Counted from the stretch's first letter, positions 1-9,038 are shown. The stretch is 64,000 nt of DNA from UBA1801 sp035353395 (GCA_035353395.1 DAOPZL010000001.1:83056-147055), one strand, 5' to 3'. Translations and numbers: made by a program. Notes: generated by a model from the letters alone, not told the origin.

Positions 1-408
1 GGGCTGCTGGCGGCGAAGTTCGCCAAGGGGGAACGCTGGTTCCGGGTGCTCCTTCCGGCCGGGGCCGCCATGGGCCTGCTGATGCTGGCCATGGGAGCCG
101 TACCCCTCCTGCCCGCGGCCGCCCGGACGGCCGTCCTCTACAGCCTGGTGGGCCTGGCGGGCATGGCCGGGGGTCTGTTCATGATTCCCTGCGAGAGCTT
201 CATCCAGATCCGGCCGGCTCCCGAGCGGAAGGGCGCGGTCTGGGCCTCGGCCAACTTCGCCTCCTTCTCGGGGATGGCCCTGGCGAGCCTGCTCTACATT
301 CCCCTGGCCTCCCTGCGGCCCACCCAGGCCTATGCCATGCTCGGAGCGGCCTCGCTTCTCTTCGCCGGCTGGATGTCCCTGGAATTCAGACACAAGGAGT
401 GGGCATGA
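1..408 (+). CDS. MFS transporter, LplT-like, C-terminal part (5' end outside window)
   Basis: The reading frame is open from the first base and ends at TGA 406-408, so only the last 135 residues are present. The segment holds about four hydrophobic helices separated by short basic loops, as in the C-terminal half of a major facilitator transporter. The next gene is an Aas-type acyltransferase/acyl-ACP synthetase whose start codon overlaps this stop (ATGA at 405-408). In enterobacteria lplT and aas are paired in this way, LplT flipping lysophospholipid inward for re-acylation. The LplT assignment therefore rests on context plus topology; the fragment itself shows no diagnostic motif. Confidence 0.75.
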   Translation, partial: GLLAAKFAKGERWFRVLLPAGAAMGLLMLAMGAVPLLPAAARTAVLYSLVGLAGMAGGLFMIPCESFIQIRPAPERKGAVWASANFASFSGMALASLLYIPLASLRPTQAYAMLGAASLLFAGWMSLEFRHKEWA

Positions 409-3050
409 TCAGCGCCCTGTTCAGTCAATTCTGCCGGGCCGTCCTCCGGCTGCGCTACAGCATCGAAGTCTTCGGCCTGGAGGACGTGGCGGCCAAGGGC
501 GCCCACAAGGTGCTCTTCCTGCCGAACCACCCGGCCCTGGTGGATCCCGTCATCGTGCTCTCGGAGCTCTACCGCCGCTTCCAGCCCCGCTCCCTGGCGG
601 ACAAGGACCAGATCAGCCCCCCCGGCGTGAACTGGCTGGCGCGGAAGATGGGCGCCTGTCCCATGCCGGACGTCGCCAAGTACGGCGAGGCCTCCCGGCC
701 GGAGATGGAGCGGGTCCTCGCGGAATGCGTCGAGGGCCTGAAGGCCGGCGGGAACCTGCTGCTCTACCCTGGGGGACACCTCATGCACGGCCGGTATGAG
801 GACCTGGGCGGCGCCAGCGCCGTGGAAACCCTCCTGGAGCGCGTCCCGGACGCCCGCGTCGTCCTCGTGAGGACCCGGGGGCTCTGGGGAAGCAGCTTCA
901 GCTGGGCCGCCGGCCAGCACCCGCACCTCGTGTCGGCCCTCCGCCGGGGCGCCGGCTTCCTGCTGGCGAACTTCCTCTTCTTCTCCCCCCGGCGCAGGGT
1001 CTCCCTGGAGTTCCTGGAGCCCGAGGACCTGCCCCGCGCCAAGGGGCGGGTGGCCCTCAACCGCTACATGGAGGCCTATTTCAACGACGGGGCCACGCCC
1101 AACACCTACGTCCCCCACACGTTCTGGGAGGGCAGCGAGACCCAGGTGCTGCCGGAGCCCGAACCGCCCCGCATCGAAGGGGACATCCAGGACGTGCCGG
1201 CGGGCACCAGGGAGCTGGTGATCGCCCACCTGCGCGAGATGACCGGACAGGCGGACATCCCGGTGGAGGCCAGCCTGGCGAGGGACCTGGGGATGGACAG
1301 CCTGGGGCGCATGGAACTCCAGATGTGGCTCGAGCAGGAATTCGGCTTCCAGGACATCGACCCCGAGAGCCTCCGCACCGTCTCCGACGCCATGCTCGCC
1401 GCCTGCGGCCGCACGGTCGGGATCGGGCCCTCGGCCATGAAACCCATTCCCGCGGCCTGGTTCCGCCCCTCCCCGGTCCCCGTGGGCGTGCCGCCGGGGA
1501 CGACCCTCGCCGAGGTGTTCCTGAACCAGGCCGCCCGCGGCCCCGACCGGGTCCTGGCCGCGGACCAGGCCGGCGGCGCCAGGACCTTCCGGGACGTCAT
1601 CACGGGCATCCTGGCCCTGCGGCCCGTCCTCGCCGGCCTGGAAGGGACCTACGTGGGCCTCATGCTCCCCGCCAGCTCGGGGGTCACGACCCTCTTCATG
1701 GCCTTGATCTTCGCGGGCAAGATCCCGGTGATGGTGAACTGGACCGTGGGGTCCAGGAACCTGGTGCACGGCCTGGACCTCCTGGGGGTCCGGCACGTCC
1801 TCACGGCCGGCCCGCTCGTGGCCAAGCTGGAGGCCCAGGGAACGGACCTGGCGGCGATCAAGGGCCGCTTCCTGCTGCTGGAGGATGTGGGCCGGCGCCT
1901 GGGCAGGCTCGACAAGCTGGCCGCCTTCCTGAAAGCCCGCATCAGCTGGGCCGAGCTCCGCAAGGCGCCCGTCCGGGAGACCGCCGTGGTGCTCTTCACC
2001 AGCGGCAGCGAGAGCCTGCCCAAGGCGGTTCCCCTGACCCACGGGAACCTCCTCGCCAACCTCCGGGACAGCGCGGACTTCTTCACCTTCTCCCCCGACG
2101 AGCGGATGATCGGCATCCTGCCGCCCTTCCACTCCTTCGGCCTGAGCCTCACCGTGCTGATGCCCTCCTGCATCGGCTTCCGGGTGGTCTACCATCCCAA
2201 TCCCACGGAGGGGCTGGCCCTCGCCCGGATCACCGAGGCCTACGGCGTCACCATGCTGGTGGGCACCCCCACCTTCCTCCACGGCATCGCCCGGGCCGCC
2301 AGGGACCAGCAGCTGAAGACCCTGAGGACCGTCGTCACCGGGGGCGAGAAGTGCCCGGAATCCCTCTACGAGTTCCTCGACCGCCGCTGGCCCGGCCTGA
2401 CGGTGATGGAGGGCTACGGCATCACGGAATGTTCTCCCGTGGTCAGCTGCAACAAGGAGGAGGACCCTCGCCACGGCAGCATCGGCCTGACGCTCGGGTC
2501 CGTGGAGCACGCCGTCGTGGACCTGGAGACCGGGGAGCGGGTGGAGCCCGGGAGGACCGGGATGTTCCTGGTCCGGGGCCCCAGCATCTTCGGCGGCTAC
2601 CTGCACTACGACGGCCCCTCCCCCTTCGTGGCGTTCGAAGGCAAGTCCTGGTACCGCACGGGCGATCTGGTCCGCAGGGAGCCCGACGGCGTCTTCTACT
2701 TCGCGGGGCGCCTGAAGCGGTTCGTGAAGCTGGGCGGCGAGATGGTGAGCCTCCCGGCGGTGGAAGAGGCCCTGCTGGCGCGCTTCGGCCGGGAGGACGA
2801 CAAGGAGGTCGTCCTTGCCGTGGAGGCCACCCCCGTGGAAACCAACCCGGAGCTGGTCCTCTTCACCCTGCGCGAGATCTCGCGGGAGGCCGCCAACACC
2901 ACCATCCGGGAGGCCGGCCTTTCCGCCATCCACAACATCCGGCTGGTGAGGCGCCTGGAGAAGATCCCCGTGCTGGGCAACGGCAAGACCGACTACCGGG
3001 CCCTGAAGGGGATGCTCGGGGAGACCCCCGGGAGTTCCGCTTCCCGCTGA
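405..3050 (+). CDS. aas: Aas-type lysophospholipid acyltransferase / acyl carrier / acyl-ACP synthetase fusion
   Basis: This 881-residue protein has three modules. Residues about 30-220 are a PlsC-like acyltransferase with the HX4D catalytic box (NHPALVD, His42/Asp47). Residues about 265-340 are an acyl-carrier domain with the phosphopantetheine site GMDSL (Ser near 298). Residues about 365-880 are an AMP-forming ligase with TSGSESLPKAV, GYGITECSP, YRTGDL and a C-terminal NGKTDYRAL lysine. E. coli Aas has only the first and last modules (719 residues), so the carrier domain is an addition that could let the enzyme load and pass acyl groups internally. The likely role is re-acylation of lysophospholipid at the inner membrane. 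ATG 405 was chosen because AAGGAG at 394-399 lies 5 bases upstream; an in-frame GTG at 399 overlaps that site. It overlaps the upstream transporter by 4 bases. Confidence 0.85.
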   Translation: MISALFSQFCRAVLRLRYSIEVFGLEDVAAKGAHKVLFLPNHPALVDPVIVLSELYRRFQPRSLADKDQISPPGVNWLARKMGACPMPDVAKYGEASRPEMERVLAECVEGLKAGGNLLLYPGGHLMHGRYEDLGGASAVETLLERVPDARVVLVRTRGLWGSSFSWAAGQHPHLVSALRRGAGFLLANFLFFSPRRRVSLEFLEPEDLPRAKGRVALNRYMEAYFNDGATPNTYVPHTFWEGSETQVLPEPEPPRIEGDIQDVPAGTRELVIAHLREMTGQADIPVEASLARDLGMDSLGRMELQMWLEQEFGFQDIDPESLRTVSDAMLAACGRTVGIGPSAMKPIPAAWFRPSPVPVGVPPGTTLAEVFLNQAARGPDRVLAADQAGGARTFRDVITGILALRPVLAGLEGTYVGLMLPASSGVTTLFMALIFAGKIPVMVNWTVGSRNLVHGLDLLGVRHVLTAGPLVAKLEAQGTDLAAIKGRFLLLEDVGRRLGRLDKLAAFLKARISWAELRKAPVRETAVVLFTSGSESLPKAVPLTHGNLLANLRDSADFFTFSPDERMIGILPPFHSFGLSLTVLMPSCIGFRVVYHPNPTEGLALARITEAYGVTMLVGTPTFLHGIARAARDQQLKTLRTVVTGGEKCPESLYEFLDRRWPGLTVMEGYGITECSPVVSCNKEEDPRHGSIGLTLGSVEHAVVDLETGERVEPGRTGMFLVRGPSIFGGYLHYDGPSPFVAFEGKSWYRTGDLVRREPDGVFYFAGRLKRFVKLGGEMVSLPAVEEALLARFGREDDKEVVLAVEATPVETNPELVLFTLREISREAANTTIREAGLSAIHNIRLVRRLEKIPVLGNGKTDYRALKGMLGETPGSSASR

Positions 3051-3061
3051 GTCCGGCGCCT

Positions 3062-3079
3062 GCCCCGCGGCTCCGGGGC
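3062..3079 (+). terminator. putative hairpin after aas
   Basis: GCCCCG and CGGGGC form a 6-bp stem with a 6-base loop just after the aas stop, without a T run. A second inverted repeat (GGGGATCC/GGATCCCC, 3098-3126) lies in the last codons of the convergent gene. Either or both could separate the two converging transcripts. This is weak, structure-only evidence. Confidence 0.3.
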
Positions 3080-3090
3080 TGAAAACAGGC

Positions 3091-3678
3091 TCACGCCGGG
3101 GATCCCGGATCCACTCCCGGATCCCCGAACCGGAGCCGCAGGGTCCTCGTCATGGCCGCGTCCGCCCTGGGCGACAGGAGTTCGAGCGGCGACCGGCCGC
3201 GCTTCCAGGAACCGTGGAGGGCGAGGGCCATCAAGGCGAGGGTGAGGACGACGTTCGGCCAGGCCTGGAGGCCCCACTGGCGGCTCCAGGCGAGCTGCCA
3301 GACTCCGCTGAAGGGTTCCAGGTAGGGGATCGGCCACTGGTAGCCGTCGGGACCGCGGCTGCCCAGGATGTCCCCGAGCAGGTGGAGGTGGAAGCCGAGC
3401 AGGACGAGCAGGGGCGTGAGGGGGCGCCGCCGGGCCAGGACCGTGGCCAGGACCGCCGCGAGGAGGCCGGTGAGCGCGTTGTGCAGGAGGACGTGGTGGT
3501 ACGTGTCGTAGAGGTAGAGCGGGTGGTGGATGCGCTCGGCGACCAGGTCCGCGAACACGCCCAGGCCGTCGAGGTCGGGCAGGCAACTCGCGAGGACGAC
3601 CAGCGACCGGTCGCGCTTCCCCAGGCGCGCCGATTCCGCGAGGGTCCAGCCGACCAGGAGGTGGGTCGCGGGGTGCAT
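3091..3678 (-). CDS. YdjM-like membrane-bound metal-dependent hydrolase family protein
   Basis: The 195-residue protein begins MHPATHLLVGWTLAESARL and continues with CLPDLDGLGVF and later HLHLLGD, the His/Asp pattern of the YdjM/DUF457 membrane-bound hydrolase family (PF04307). There are about four hydrophobic segments. The biochemical substrate of this family is not established, and 'metal-dependent hydrolase' is a family label only. It lies 6 bases downstream of the DUF218 gene on the same strand, so the two are probably co-transcribed. Confidence 0.7.
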   Translation of the reverse strand: MHPATHLLVGWTLAESARLGKRDRSLVVLASCLPDLDGLGVFADLVAERIHHPLYLYDTYHHVLLHNALTGLLAAVLATVLARRRPLTPLLVLLGFHLHLLGDILGSRGPDGYQWPIPYLEPFSGVWQLAWSRQWGLQAWPNVVLTLALMALALHGSWKRGRSPLELLSPRADAAMTRTLRLRFGDPGVDPGSPA

Positions 3679-3684
3679 GGGTGC

Positions 3685-4398
3685 TCAGGACGCGGGATGT
3701 TCCGGGGGCTCGGTCAGCCAGTCGTCCGGGGTGGGCTCCCGGGGGCCCAGCAGCGTGTCCGGCGGGAACCAGAAGTCCAGGTAGGCCAGGTGCCGGGCCA
3801 GGTACTCCCGTGCCCAGAAGCCCAGCCGCTTGTTCCACCCGAACGCCTCGGTGCTCGCGGGAACCCCCCAGGCCTCCATGCCCAGGTGCCGGGCGATGAA
3901 GAGGGCGCGCGGGAGGTGGAAATCGGAAGTGACCACCACCACGCGCCGGACCCCGAAGACCGCGCGGGCCCGCTTGAGGCTGTCGTGGGTGCGTCGGCCG
4001 GCGAAGTCGCTCACGATGCGGGTGAGGGGGACGTCGTGCCTGACCAGCCAGCGCTTCATGGCCATGGGCTCGTTGTAGTTGACCGCCCGGTTGTCGCCGG
4101 ACACCAGGAACCACTTGACCTTGCCGGCATGGTAGAGGCGCAGGGCCGTCTCCAGGCGGGCCTCCAGCACCTGGGTGGGCTCGCGGCTGGAGGTCACGGC
4201 CGCGCCCAGGATCAGCACCGGGGCATGGGTGACGGGCAGGGCGTCCTCCTCGCAGACCCGGTCCCGGCTCTGCCGGGGGAACCAGACGAAGGTCCAGAGC
4301 GGGTCGCCGGCGAGGAACAGGGCCAGGGCCACCCAGAGCCAGCGCCTGGGCCTGCCGCCGAGACTGAGAAGGGCCGACCAATGCATCCGGTTCAGCAT
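3685..4398 (-). CDS. DUF218 / YdcF-SanA-ElyC family membrane protein
   Basis: A 237-residue protein with one N-terminal membrane segment (RRWLWVALALFLAGD) followed by the DUF218 fold: a nucleotide-like LILGAAV strand, VSGDNRAVNYNEP in the middle, FAGRRTHDSLKRARAVFG and VVVVTSDFHLPRAL. Members such as SanA and ElyC act at the cell envelope (vancomycin barrier, peptidoglycan precursor use), but the exact reaction is unknown. ATG 4398 was chosen over ATG 4419 because GAGGGG lies directly upstream of the former. It is divergent from dnaB and first in a probable two-gene operon with the YdjM-like gene. Confidence 0.75.
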   Translation of the reverse strand: MLNRMHWSALLSLGGRPRRWLWVALALFLAGDPLWTFVWFPRQSRDRVCEEDALPVTHAPVLILGAAVTSSREPTQVLEARLETALRLYHAGKVKWFLVSGDNRAVNYNEPMAMKRWLVRHDVPLTRIVSDFAGRRTHDSLKRARAVFGVRRVVVVTSDFHLPRALFIARHLGMEAWGVPASTEAFGWNKRLGFWAREYLARHLAYLDFWFPPDTLLGPREPTPDDWLTEPPEHPAS

Positions 4399-4602
4399 AG
4401 CCCCTCGGCGTGGCTCCAAGGGAGGGGCTTCCGGGGCCCTGCCGCCCCCGGGCCCAGGGATTCATGGATCATTTGGAAATAAATGTTGAAATATATCAAT
4501 TAAATCTTCTCTCAGTCAGAAACCGGCAAGGGGCCGGCCGATTCGCGGGGTTCCGTGCTAAACCTTTTGATGGGGCTCGCGCGACTTCCCCTGGATACCG
4601 AC
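4399..4602. promoter_or_regulatory. divergent intergenic region, DUF218 gene / dnaB
   Basis: About 200 bases between divergent genes. The part around 4466-4515 is strikingly AT-rich (TTGAAATATATCAATTAAAT) against a GC-rich background and must hold the promoters for both directions. TTGAAA near 4483 is a plausible -35 for dnaB, but no confident -10 pairs with it. If dnaB starts at GTG 4555 the region is correspondingly shorter. Confidence 0.35.
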
Positions 4603-5964
4603 ATGGCCGACTGGCTTCCCGAACGACTACCTGAAGACACCGAGGCCGAACGGGCCCTCCTGGCCACCCTCTGCGCCCCCGGGGCCGAGAAGGTCGCCGG
4701 CGATCTCGCGTTCCAGCTCACCGAGGAAGACTTCGTGGACCCCCGCCACCGGTCGGTCTTCAAGGCCATGCGGGACCTCCTCGAAGGGCGGATCGAGATC
4801 AACCCCCTCACCCTCAAGGATGTCCTGGACCAGAACGGCGACCTGGGGCGCGTGGGAGGCTACCCGGGCCTCATCGAGCTGCTGGGGGCGGAGGAGGTGG
4901 GCCGGCCCCAGGTCCTGGCGGACCTGCTGGACCGCAAGCACCGGTTCCGGAAACTGATCCGCCTGGGGGCCCAGATGGTGCGCCAGGCGGCCGCGGAAGA
5001 GGCGCCTCCCGAGTCGCTGGTGGAGCAGGCAGCCACGGATCTCATGCGGCTGGCCCAGGGGCGCCAGCGGAAGGACCTGGAGCACGTGGCCGACGTGGCC
5101 AGGAACACCATGGAGGCCCTCCTCGACCGGCTGGAGGGGCGCGGCTCCACGGGCCTGAGGGTGGGCTTCTCCCGGCTGGACGCCATCACCCAGGGTTTCC
5201 AGCCGGGCAACCTGATCATTCTCGCGGCCCGCCCCGGCATCGGGAAGACGGCCCTCGCCCTGAACTGGGGCCTGCGCGCCGCCATGTCCCAGAAGGCCCA
5301 CGTGGCCTTCTTCTCCCTGGAGATGAGTAAGGAGGAGGTCTTCAGCCGCATCCTGTCGGCCCATTCGAGGGTGAACATGAAGCAGGTCCAGGCCGGAGGC
5401 TTCGACGACGCGGTCCAGGCCCAGCTCCTGAGCAGCCGGGACGCCCTCATGGAACTGCCCATCTTCATCAACGACCAGGCCGCCATCACCGTCCGCGAGA
5501 TCACGGCCATGGTGGACCGGCATCTCTCCCAGGCCAACCAGAAGCTGGACCTGGTCGTCGTGGACTACCTGCAGCTGATCAGCAGCCCCCAGGACAGCCG
5601 GGCCGCCAAGCAGAGCGAGGCCGTCCGCATCGGCGAGATCTCCCGCGCCTTCAAGCTCCTGGCCAAGGACCACGGCCTGCCCGTGGTGGTCCTCTCGCAG
5701 CTCAATCGCGAGGTGGAGCACCGCCAGGGCGGGAGGCCCCAGCTCTCGGACCTCCGGGATTCCGGTGCCATCGAGCAGGACGCGGACATGGTGATGTTCA
5801 TCCACCGCCGCATGAAACCCGCCATGGAGGGGGACGAAGAGGACCGCTCCGCCGAGCTTCTGCTCGCCAAGCACCGCAACGGCCCGACGGGCGTGATTCC
5901 CCTCTACTTCGAAGGGGAATATGCCACCTTCCGGGAAATGGAGCGGACGACCGAGGACGTGTAG
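4603..5964 (+). CDS. dnaB: replicative DNA helicase DnaB
   Basis: Starting at ATG 4603 the protein is 453 residues. It has the DnaB N-terminal helical domain (LPEDTEAERALLATL onward) and the RecA-like motor with Walker A ARPGIGKTALALN, FFSLEMSKEEV, Walker B LDLVVVDYLQLI and the SDLRDSGAIEQDADMV arginine-finger region. DnaB forms the hexameric ring that unwinds DNA at the replication fork. No intein is present. The upstream in-frame GTG (4555) and ATG (4570) would add a poorly conserved tail; ATG 4603 gives the typical DnaB N terminus but has no clear ribosome-binding site, so the start is uncertain. Confidence 0.95.
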   Translation: MADWLPERLPEDTEAERALLATLCAPGAEKVAGDLAFQLTEEDFVDPRHRSVFKAMRDLLEGRIEINPLTLKDVLDQNGDLGRVGGYPGLIELLGAEEVGRPQVLADLLDRKHRFRKLIRLGAQMVRQAAAEEAPPESLVEQAATDLMRLAQGRQRKDLEHVADVARNTMEALLDRLEGRGSTGLRVGFSRLDAITQGFQPGNLIILAARPGIGKTALALNWGLRAAMSQKAHVAFFSLEMSKEEVFSRILSAHSRVNMKQVQAGGFDDAVQAQLLSSRDALMELPIFINDQAAITVREITAMVDRHLSQANQKLDLVVVDYLQLISSPQDSRAAKQSEAVRIGEISRAFKLLAKDHGLPVVVLSQLNREVEHRQGGRPQLSDLRDSGAIEQDADMVMFIHRRMKPAMEGDEEDRSAELLLAKHRNGPTGVIPLYFEGEYATFREMERTTEDV

Positions 5965-5982
5965 CCCGGAGGACGGATCCCG

Positions 5983-6651
5983 ATGATGCTGCGCTACCGC
6001 TGCCTGCTCCTGGACCATGACGACACCGCCATGGACAGCACGGCCACGGTCCACCATCCCGCCCACGTGGCTTCCATGGCCGCGCTCCGGCCGGGAGAGA
6101 AGGCGGTCGACCTGGAGGGCTTCTTCCTGAAGAACTTCGAGCCGGGCTTCGAGGCCTTTCTCCGGGGCGAACTGGGGTTCACGGATGCCGAGATGGAGGT
6201 GGAGTACCGCATCTGGCGGGACTTCGCCGAGCGGAGCCGGCCGCGGTTCTTCCCGGGCTTCCTGGACGCGCTGGGAGCCTACCGCGCGAAGGGAGGGCGC
6301 TTCGTCGTCGTGTCCCACTCCGAATCGGACATCATCCGGAGGCACTACCAGGAGGCCCGCCGGGACCTGATGCCGGACGCCATCTTCGGCTGGGAGGCCG
6401 GGGCGGGCCGCCGCAAGCCCGGACCGTGGCCCGTGACCGAGACCTTGCGCCGGTTCGGGCTGGACCCGGAGGAAGTGCTGGTGGTGGACGACCTGAGGCC
6501 GGGGATCCTCATGGCCCAGGCGGCGGGGGTGTCCTCGGTGGCGGCCGGCTGGGCCCACCGCCTGCCCGCCGTGCGGACCTACATGGAGGCGAACACCCTG
6601 GGCCTCCTTGATTCGATCGAGGACTTCGCCGCCTTCATCCTGCAGAGCTGA
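5983..6651 (+). CDS. HAD-superfamily phosphatase
   Basis: 222 residues with all four HAD motifs: motif I LLLDHDDTAMDST (nucleophile Asp11, acid/base Asp13), motif II VVSHS, the lysine in RRKPGPWP, and motif IV VVDDLRPGI. A helical cap lies between motifs I and II (residues about 20-95), as in phosphoglycolate-phosphatase-like C1-cap enzymes. The substrate cannot be told from the sequence. It starts 18 bases after dnaB and is probably co-transcribed with it. The start could be ATG 5983 or 5986. Confidence 0.85.
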   Translation: MMLRYRCLLLDHDDTAMDSTATVHHPAHVASMAALRPGEKAVDLEGFFLKNFEPGFEAFLRGELGFTDAEMEVEYRIWRDFAERSRPRFFPGFLDALGAYRAKGGRFVVVSHSESDIIRRHYQEARRDLMPDAIFGWEAGAGRRKPGPWPVTETLRRFGLDPEEVLVVDDLRPGILMAQAAGVSSVAAGWAHRLPAVRTYMEANTLGLLDSIEDFAAFILQS

Positions 6652-6690
6652 TCTTGCCTTTCGGTATGGGCAGGCTGCAGGAAAAGGATG

Positions 6691-6791
6691 GGAACCGCGA
6701 ATGTCGCGAATGAACGCGAATGGAAAAGGATCCGTTTCGAGGCCCTGGCTTTTCATTCGCGCAAGCGCGCATTCGCGTCCTTCGCGGTTCC
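6691..6791. repeat. imperfect palindromic element with iterated GCGAAT units
   Basis: The left arm (6691-6727) begins GGAACCGCGAATG and contains three GCGAAT units. The right arm (6749-6791) is the near reverse complement, ending TTCGCGGTTCC. The arms pair over about 35-40 bases with mismatches, leaving a loop of about 20 bases. The arms are themselves short tandem repeats, unlike a simple terminator. The element lies in the 217-base gap between the HAD gene and recG. It resembles dispersed intergenic palindromes seen in several phyla, an impression from memory. Confidence 0.7.
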
Positions 6792-6868
6792 ATCGCAGTT
6801 CTTCCGGGCGGACCGGATTCGCGGAAGGCTGGAGGAGATGGACGATCTTTGAGAAAGTGGATTCCTCC

Positions 6869-8980
6869 ATGGCCGGGTCTCCTCCTCCTCCTCCTCCTCT
6901 TCCCCTTTCCGCGAAGCTCACGGTGCTGCGCGGGGTCGGCCCCACCTTCGCGGCGGCGCTGGCCGAGAACGGCATCGAGACGGTGCGGGACCTGCTCCTG
7001 AACCTGCCGTACCGCTACGTCGACCGGGGCTCGGTGCTCAGGATCGGGGAGCTGGACCGCAGGCCCGTCCCCCCGGACTTCGAGCGGGAGATCGTGACGG
7101 TGATGGGGGTCCTCAAGGATCTCCGGCAGACCACCACCCGGATCCAGCGCATGACCCTCATCGAGGCTCTCCTCGACGACGGGACCGGCCCCCTGCGCCT
7201 GATCTGGTTCAACCAGGCCTACCTGGCGCGCGTCCTGAAGCCCGGGGACCGGATCCTGGCCTTCGGGCCCCTGTCCATGGGGCGGCACGGGCTGGAGATG
7301 CGCGGCCCCGCCTTCGAAGTGGTGGGGCGGGGCACGGACGCGCCCGAGGACCTCTGGGTGCGCCGCTTCCTGCCGCTCTACCGCAAGATGGGGCCCCTCA
7401 CGGGCCGGGTGAGGCAGCGGCTGGTGCAGGAAGCCCTGGACCGGGCACAGCCTCCCGAGGAGTGGCTGCCCATGGACCTGGCTCGCGGCCTTCCGGGCAC
7501 CCTGCCGGCCCTGAGGCTGCTGCACCAGCCCGGGGACGACAGCGACCCGGGCGAGCTGGAGGCCCGGGCCACCCCCGCCCACCGGCGCCTGGCCTCGGAG
7601 GAGCTCTTCGCCTTCGCCCTGGGGGTGACCCTGCGCCGGGCGGGACGCCTGAAGCGGCGGGGCCTGGTCGTCCCCACCAGCCCCGAGCTGAGGGAGCGCC
7701 TGAAGGCCTTCCTGCCCTTCCATCTCACGGGCGCCCAGCGGACGGCCTTCAAGGAGATCGTGGAGGACCTCACCTCGGGCCGCGTCATGAACCGACTCCT
7801 CCAGGGGGACGTGGGGTCGGGCAAGACCCTCGTGGCCTTCCTGGCCATGGCCATGGTGGCCGAGACGGGCGGGCAGGCCGCGCTGCTGGTGCCCACGGAG
7901 GTCCTCGCCCGCCAGCACGCCGCCACCTTCGAGCGCCTGCTGAAGGAGGACGCCCCGCGGATGCAGCTCCTGCTGGGGACCATGAAGGCCGCGGAGAAGC
8001 GGGACGCCCTGGCGCGCATCGCGAGCGGCGAGGCGCGCTACGTCGTGGGAACCCATGCCCTCTTCCAGGAGAGCGTGGCCTTCTCCCGGCTGGAGCTGGT
8101 GGTGGTGGACGAGCAGCACCGCTTCGGGGTCAAGCAGCGCGAGGCCCTGAAGGCCAAGGGGCTGGATCCTCACTGGCTGGTCATGAGCGCCACGCCCATT
8201 CCGAGGTCCCTGGCCCTGGCCCTCTTCGGGGACCTGGAACAGTCCGTGCTGGACGAGCTGCCTCCGGGCCGCCAGCCCATCGGCACGCGCCTCCTGGAGC
8301 CCGACGACGCGGAGATCGCCTGGGAGGCCGTCGAGCGGGAGCTGGAGGCGGGCCGCCAGGCCTTCGTGGTGAGCCCCGCCATCGATCCCGCGGACGAGAC
8401 GAAGGTTCGGCTCCGGGACATCCAGGCCATGGAGGCCCTGCTGCAGGGGCGCTTCCCGGACACGCCGATCGCCGTGGTCCACGGGCGGCTCAAAGGCGAC
8501 GAGCTGGAATCGCGCATGGAGGCCTTCGTGAAGGGGGAGGCCAGGATCCTGCTGGCCACCACCGTCATCGAGGTCGGCGTGGACGTGCCCAACGCCACCG
8601 TGATGGTGGTGGACCACGCGGAGCGCTTCGGGCTCTCCCAGCTCCACCAGCTGCGGGGCCGCGTGGGACGCGGACGGGTCCGCAGCCGCTTCCTGATGAT
8701 CAGCGGCAGCGACACCGAGCGCCTGCGCGCCCTGGTGGAAACCCAGGACGGCTTCCGCATCGCCCAGAAGGATCTGGAGCTGCGCGGCCCCGGGGAGTTC
8801 TTCGGCACCCGGCAGTCGGGCATCCCGCAGTTCCAGGTGGCGGACCTCGTGCGCGACAGGCAGCTCCTGGCCCGCTGCCGGGAGTCCGCGGAGAAGGTGG
8901 CCCAGCGGGGCCTCGGCGACGCCCTGGCCGCCTGGCTCAGGCAGGAGCAGGCGAGGCTGAGGCTGGCGGAGATCAGCTGA
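6869..8980 (+). CDS. recG: ATP-dependent DNA helicase RecG
   Basis: 703 residues, the normal RecG length. The N-terminal wedge domain carries the GVGPTFAAALAENGI helix-hairpin-helix and NLPYRYVDR. The motor has Walker A GDVGSGKT (near residue 312), DEQH box VVVDEQHRFGVKQRE (near 412), SATPIPRSLAL, and motif VI with HQLRGRVGRG. The C terminus has the conserved ELRGPGEFFGTRQSG. RecG remodels stalled forks and Holliday junctions. ATG 6869 was chosen because the upstream extension runs through the palindromic repeat and has no family similarity. A (CCT)n tract just after the start encodes six prolines. Confidence 0.95.
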   Translation: MAGSPPPPPPLPLSAKLTVLRGVGPTFAAALAENGIETVRDLLLNLPYRYVDRGSVLRIGELDRRPVPPDFEREIVTVMGVLKDLRQTTTRIQRMTLIEALLDDGTGPLRLIWFNQAYLARVLKPGDRILAFGPLSMGRHGLEMRGPAFEVVGRGTDAPEDLWVRRFLPLYRKMGPLTGRVRQRLVQEALDRAQPPEEWLPMDLARGLPGTLPALRLLHQPGDDSDPGELEARATPAHRRLASEELFAFALGVTLRRAGRLKRRGLVVPTSPELRERLKAFLPFHLTGAQRTAFKEIVEDLTSGRVMNRLLQGDVGSGKTLVAFLAMAMVAETGGQAALLVPTEVLARQHAATFERLLKEDAPRMQLLLGTMKAAEKRDALARIASGEARYVVGTHALFQESVAFSRLELVVVDEQHRFGVKQREALKAKGLDPHWLVMSATPIPRSLALALFGDLEQSVLDELPPGRQPIGTRLLEPDDAEIAWEAVERELEAGRQAFVVSPAIDPADETKVRLRDIQAMEALLQGRFPDTPIAVVHGRLKGDELESRMEAFVKGEARILLATTVIEVGVDVPNATVMVVDHAERFGLSQLHQLRGRVGRGRVRSRFLMISGSDTERLRALVETQDGFRIAQKDLELRGPGEFFGTRQSGIPQFQVADLVRDRQLLARCRESAEKVAQRGLGDALAAWLRQEQARLRLAEIS

Positions 8981-9038
8981 CCGCCTCACCGAGGCCGAAA
9001 CTCCAGGAACAGGGGGAGGAGCACCGAAACAGGTTCAT

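Noticed and set aside
330..2933. Long minus-strand open frame over aas (867 codons)
   Set aside because: It is a shadow of the real gene in high-GC DNA: residue composition is Gly/Pro/His/Arg-rich without family motifs, whereas the plus-strand frame has three complete enzyme domains.
6691..6791. Palindrome as a simple terminator of the HAD gene
   Set aside because: The arms are long, imperfect and internally repetitive, there is no T run, and the loop is about 20 bases; a dispersed repeat is a better description.
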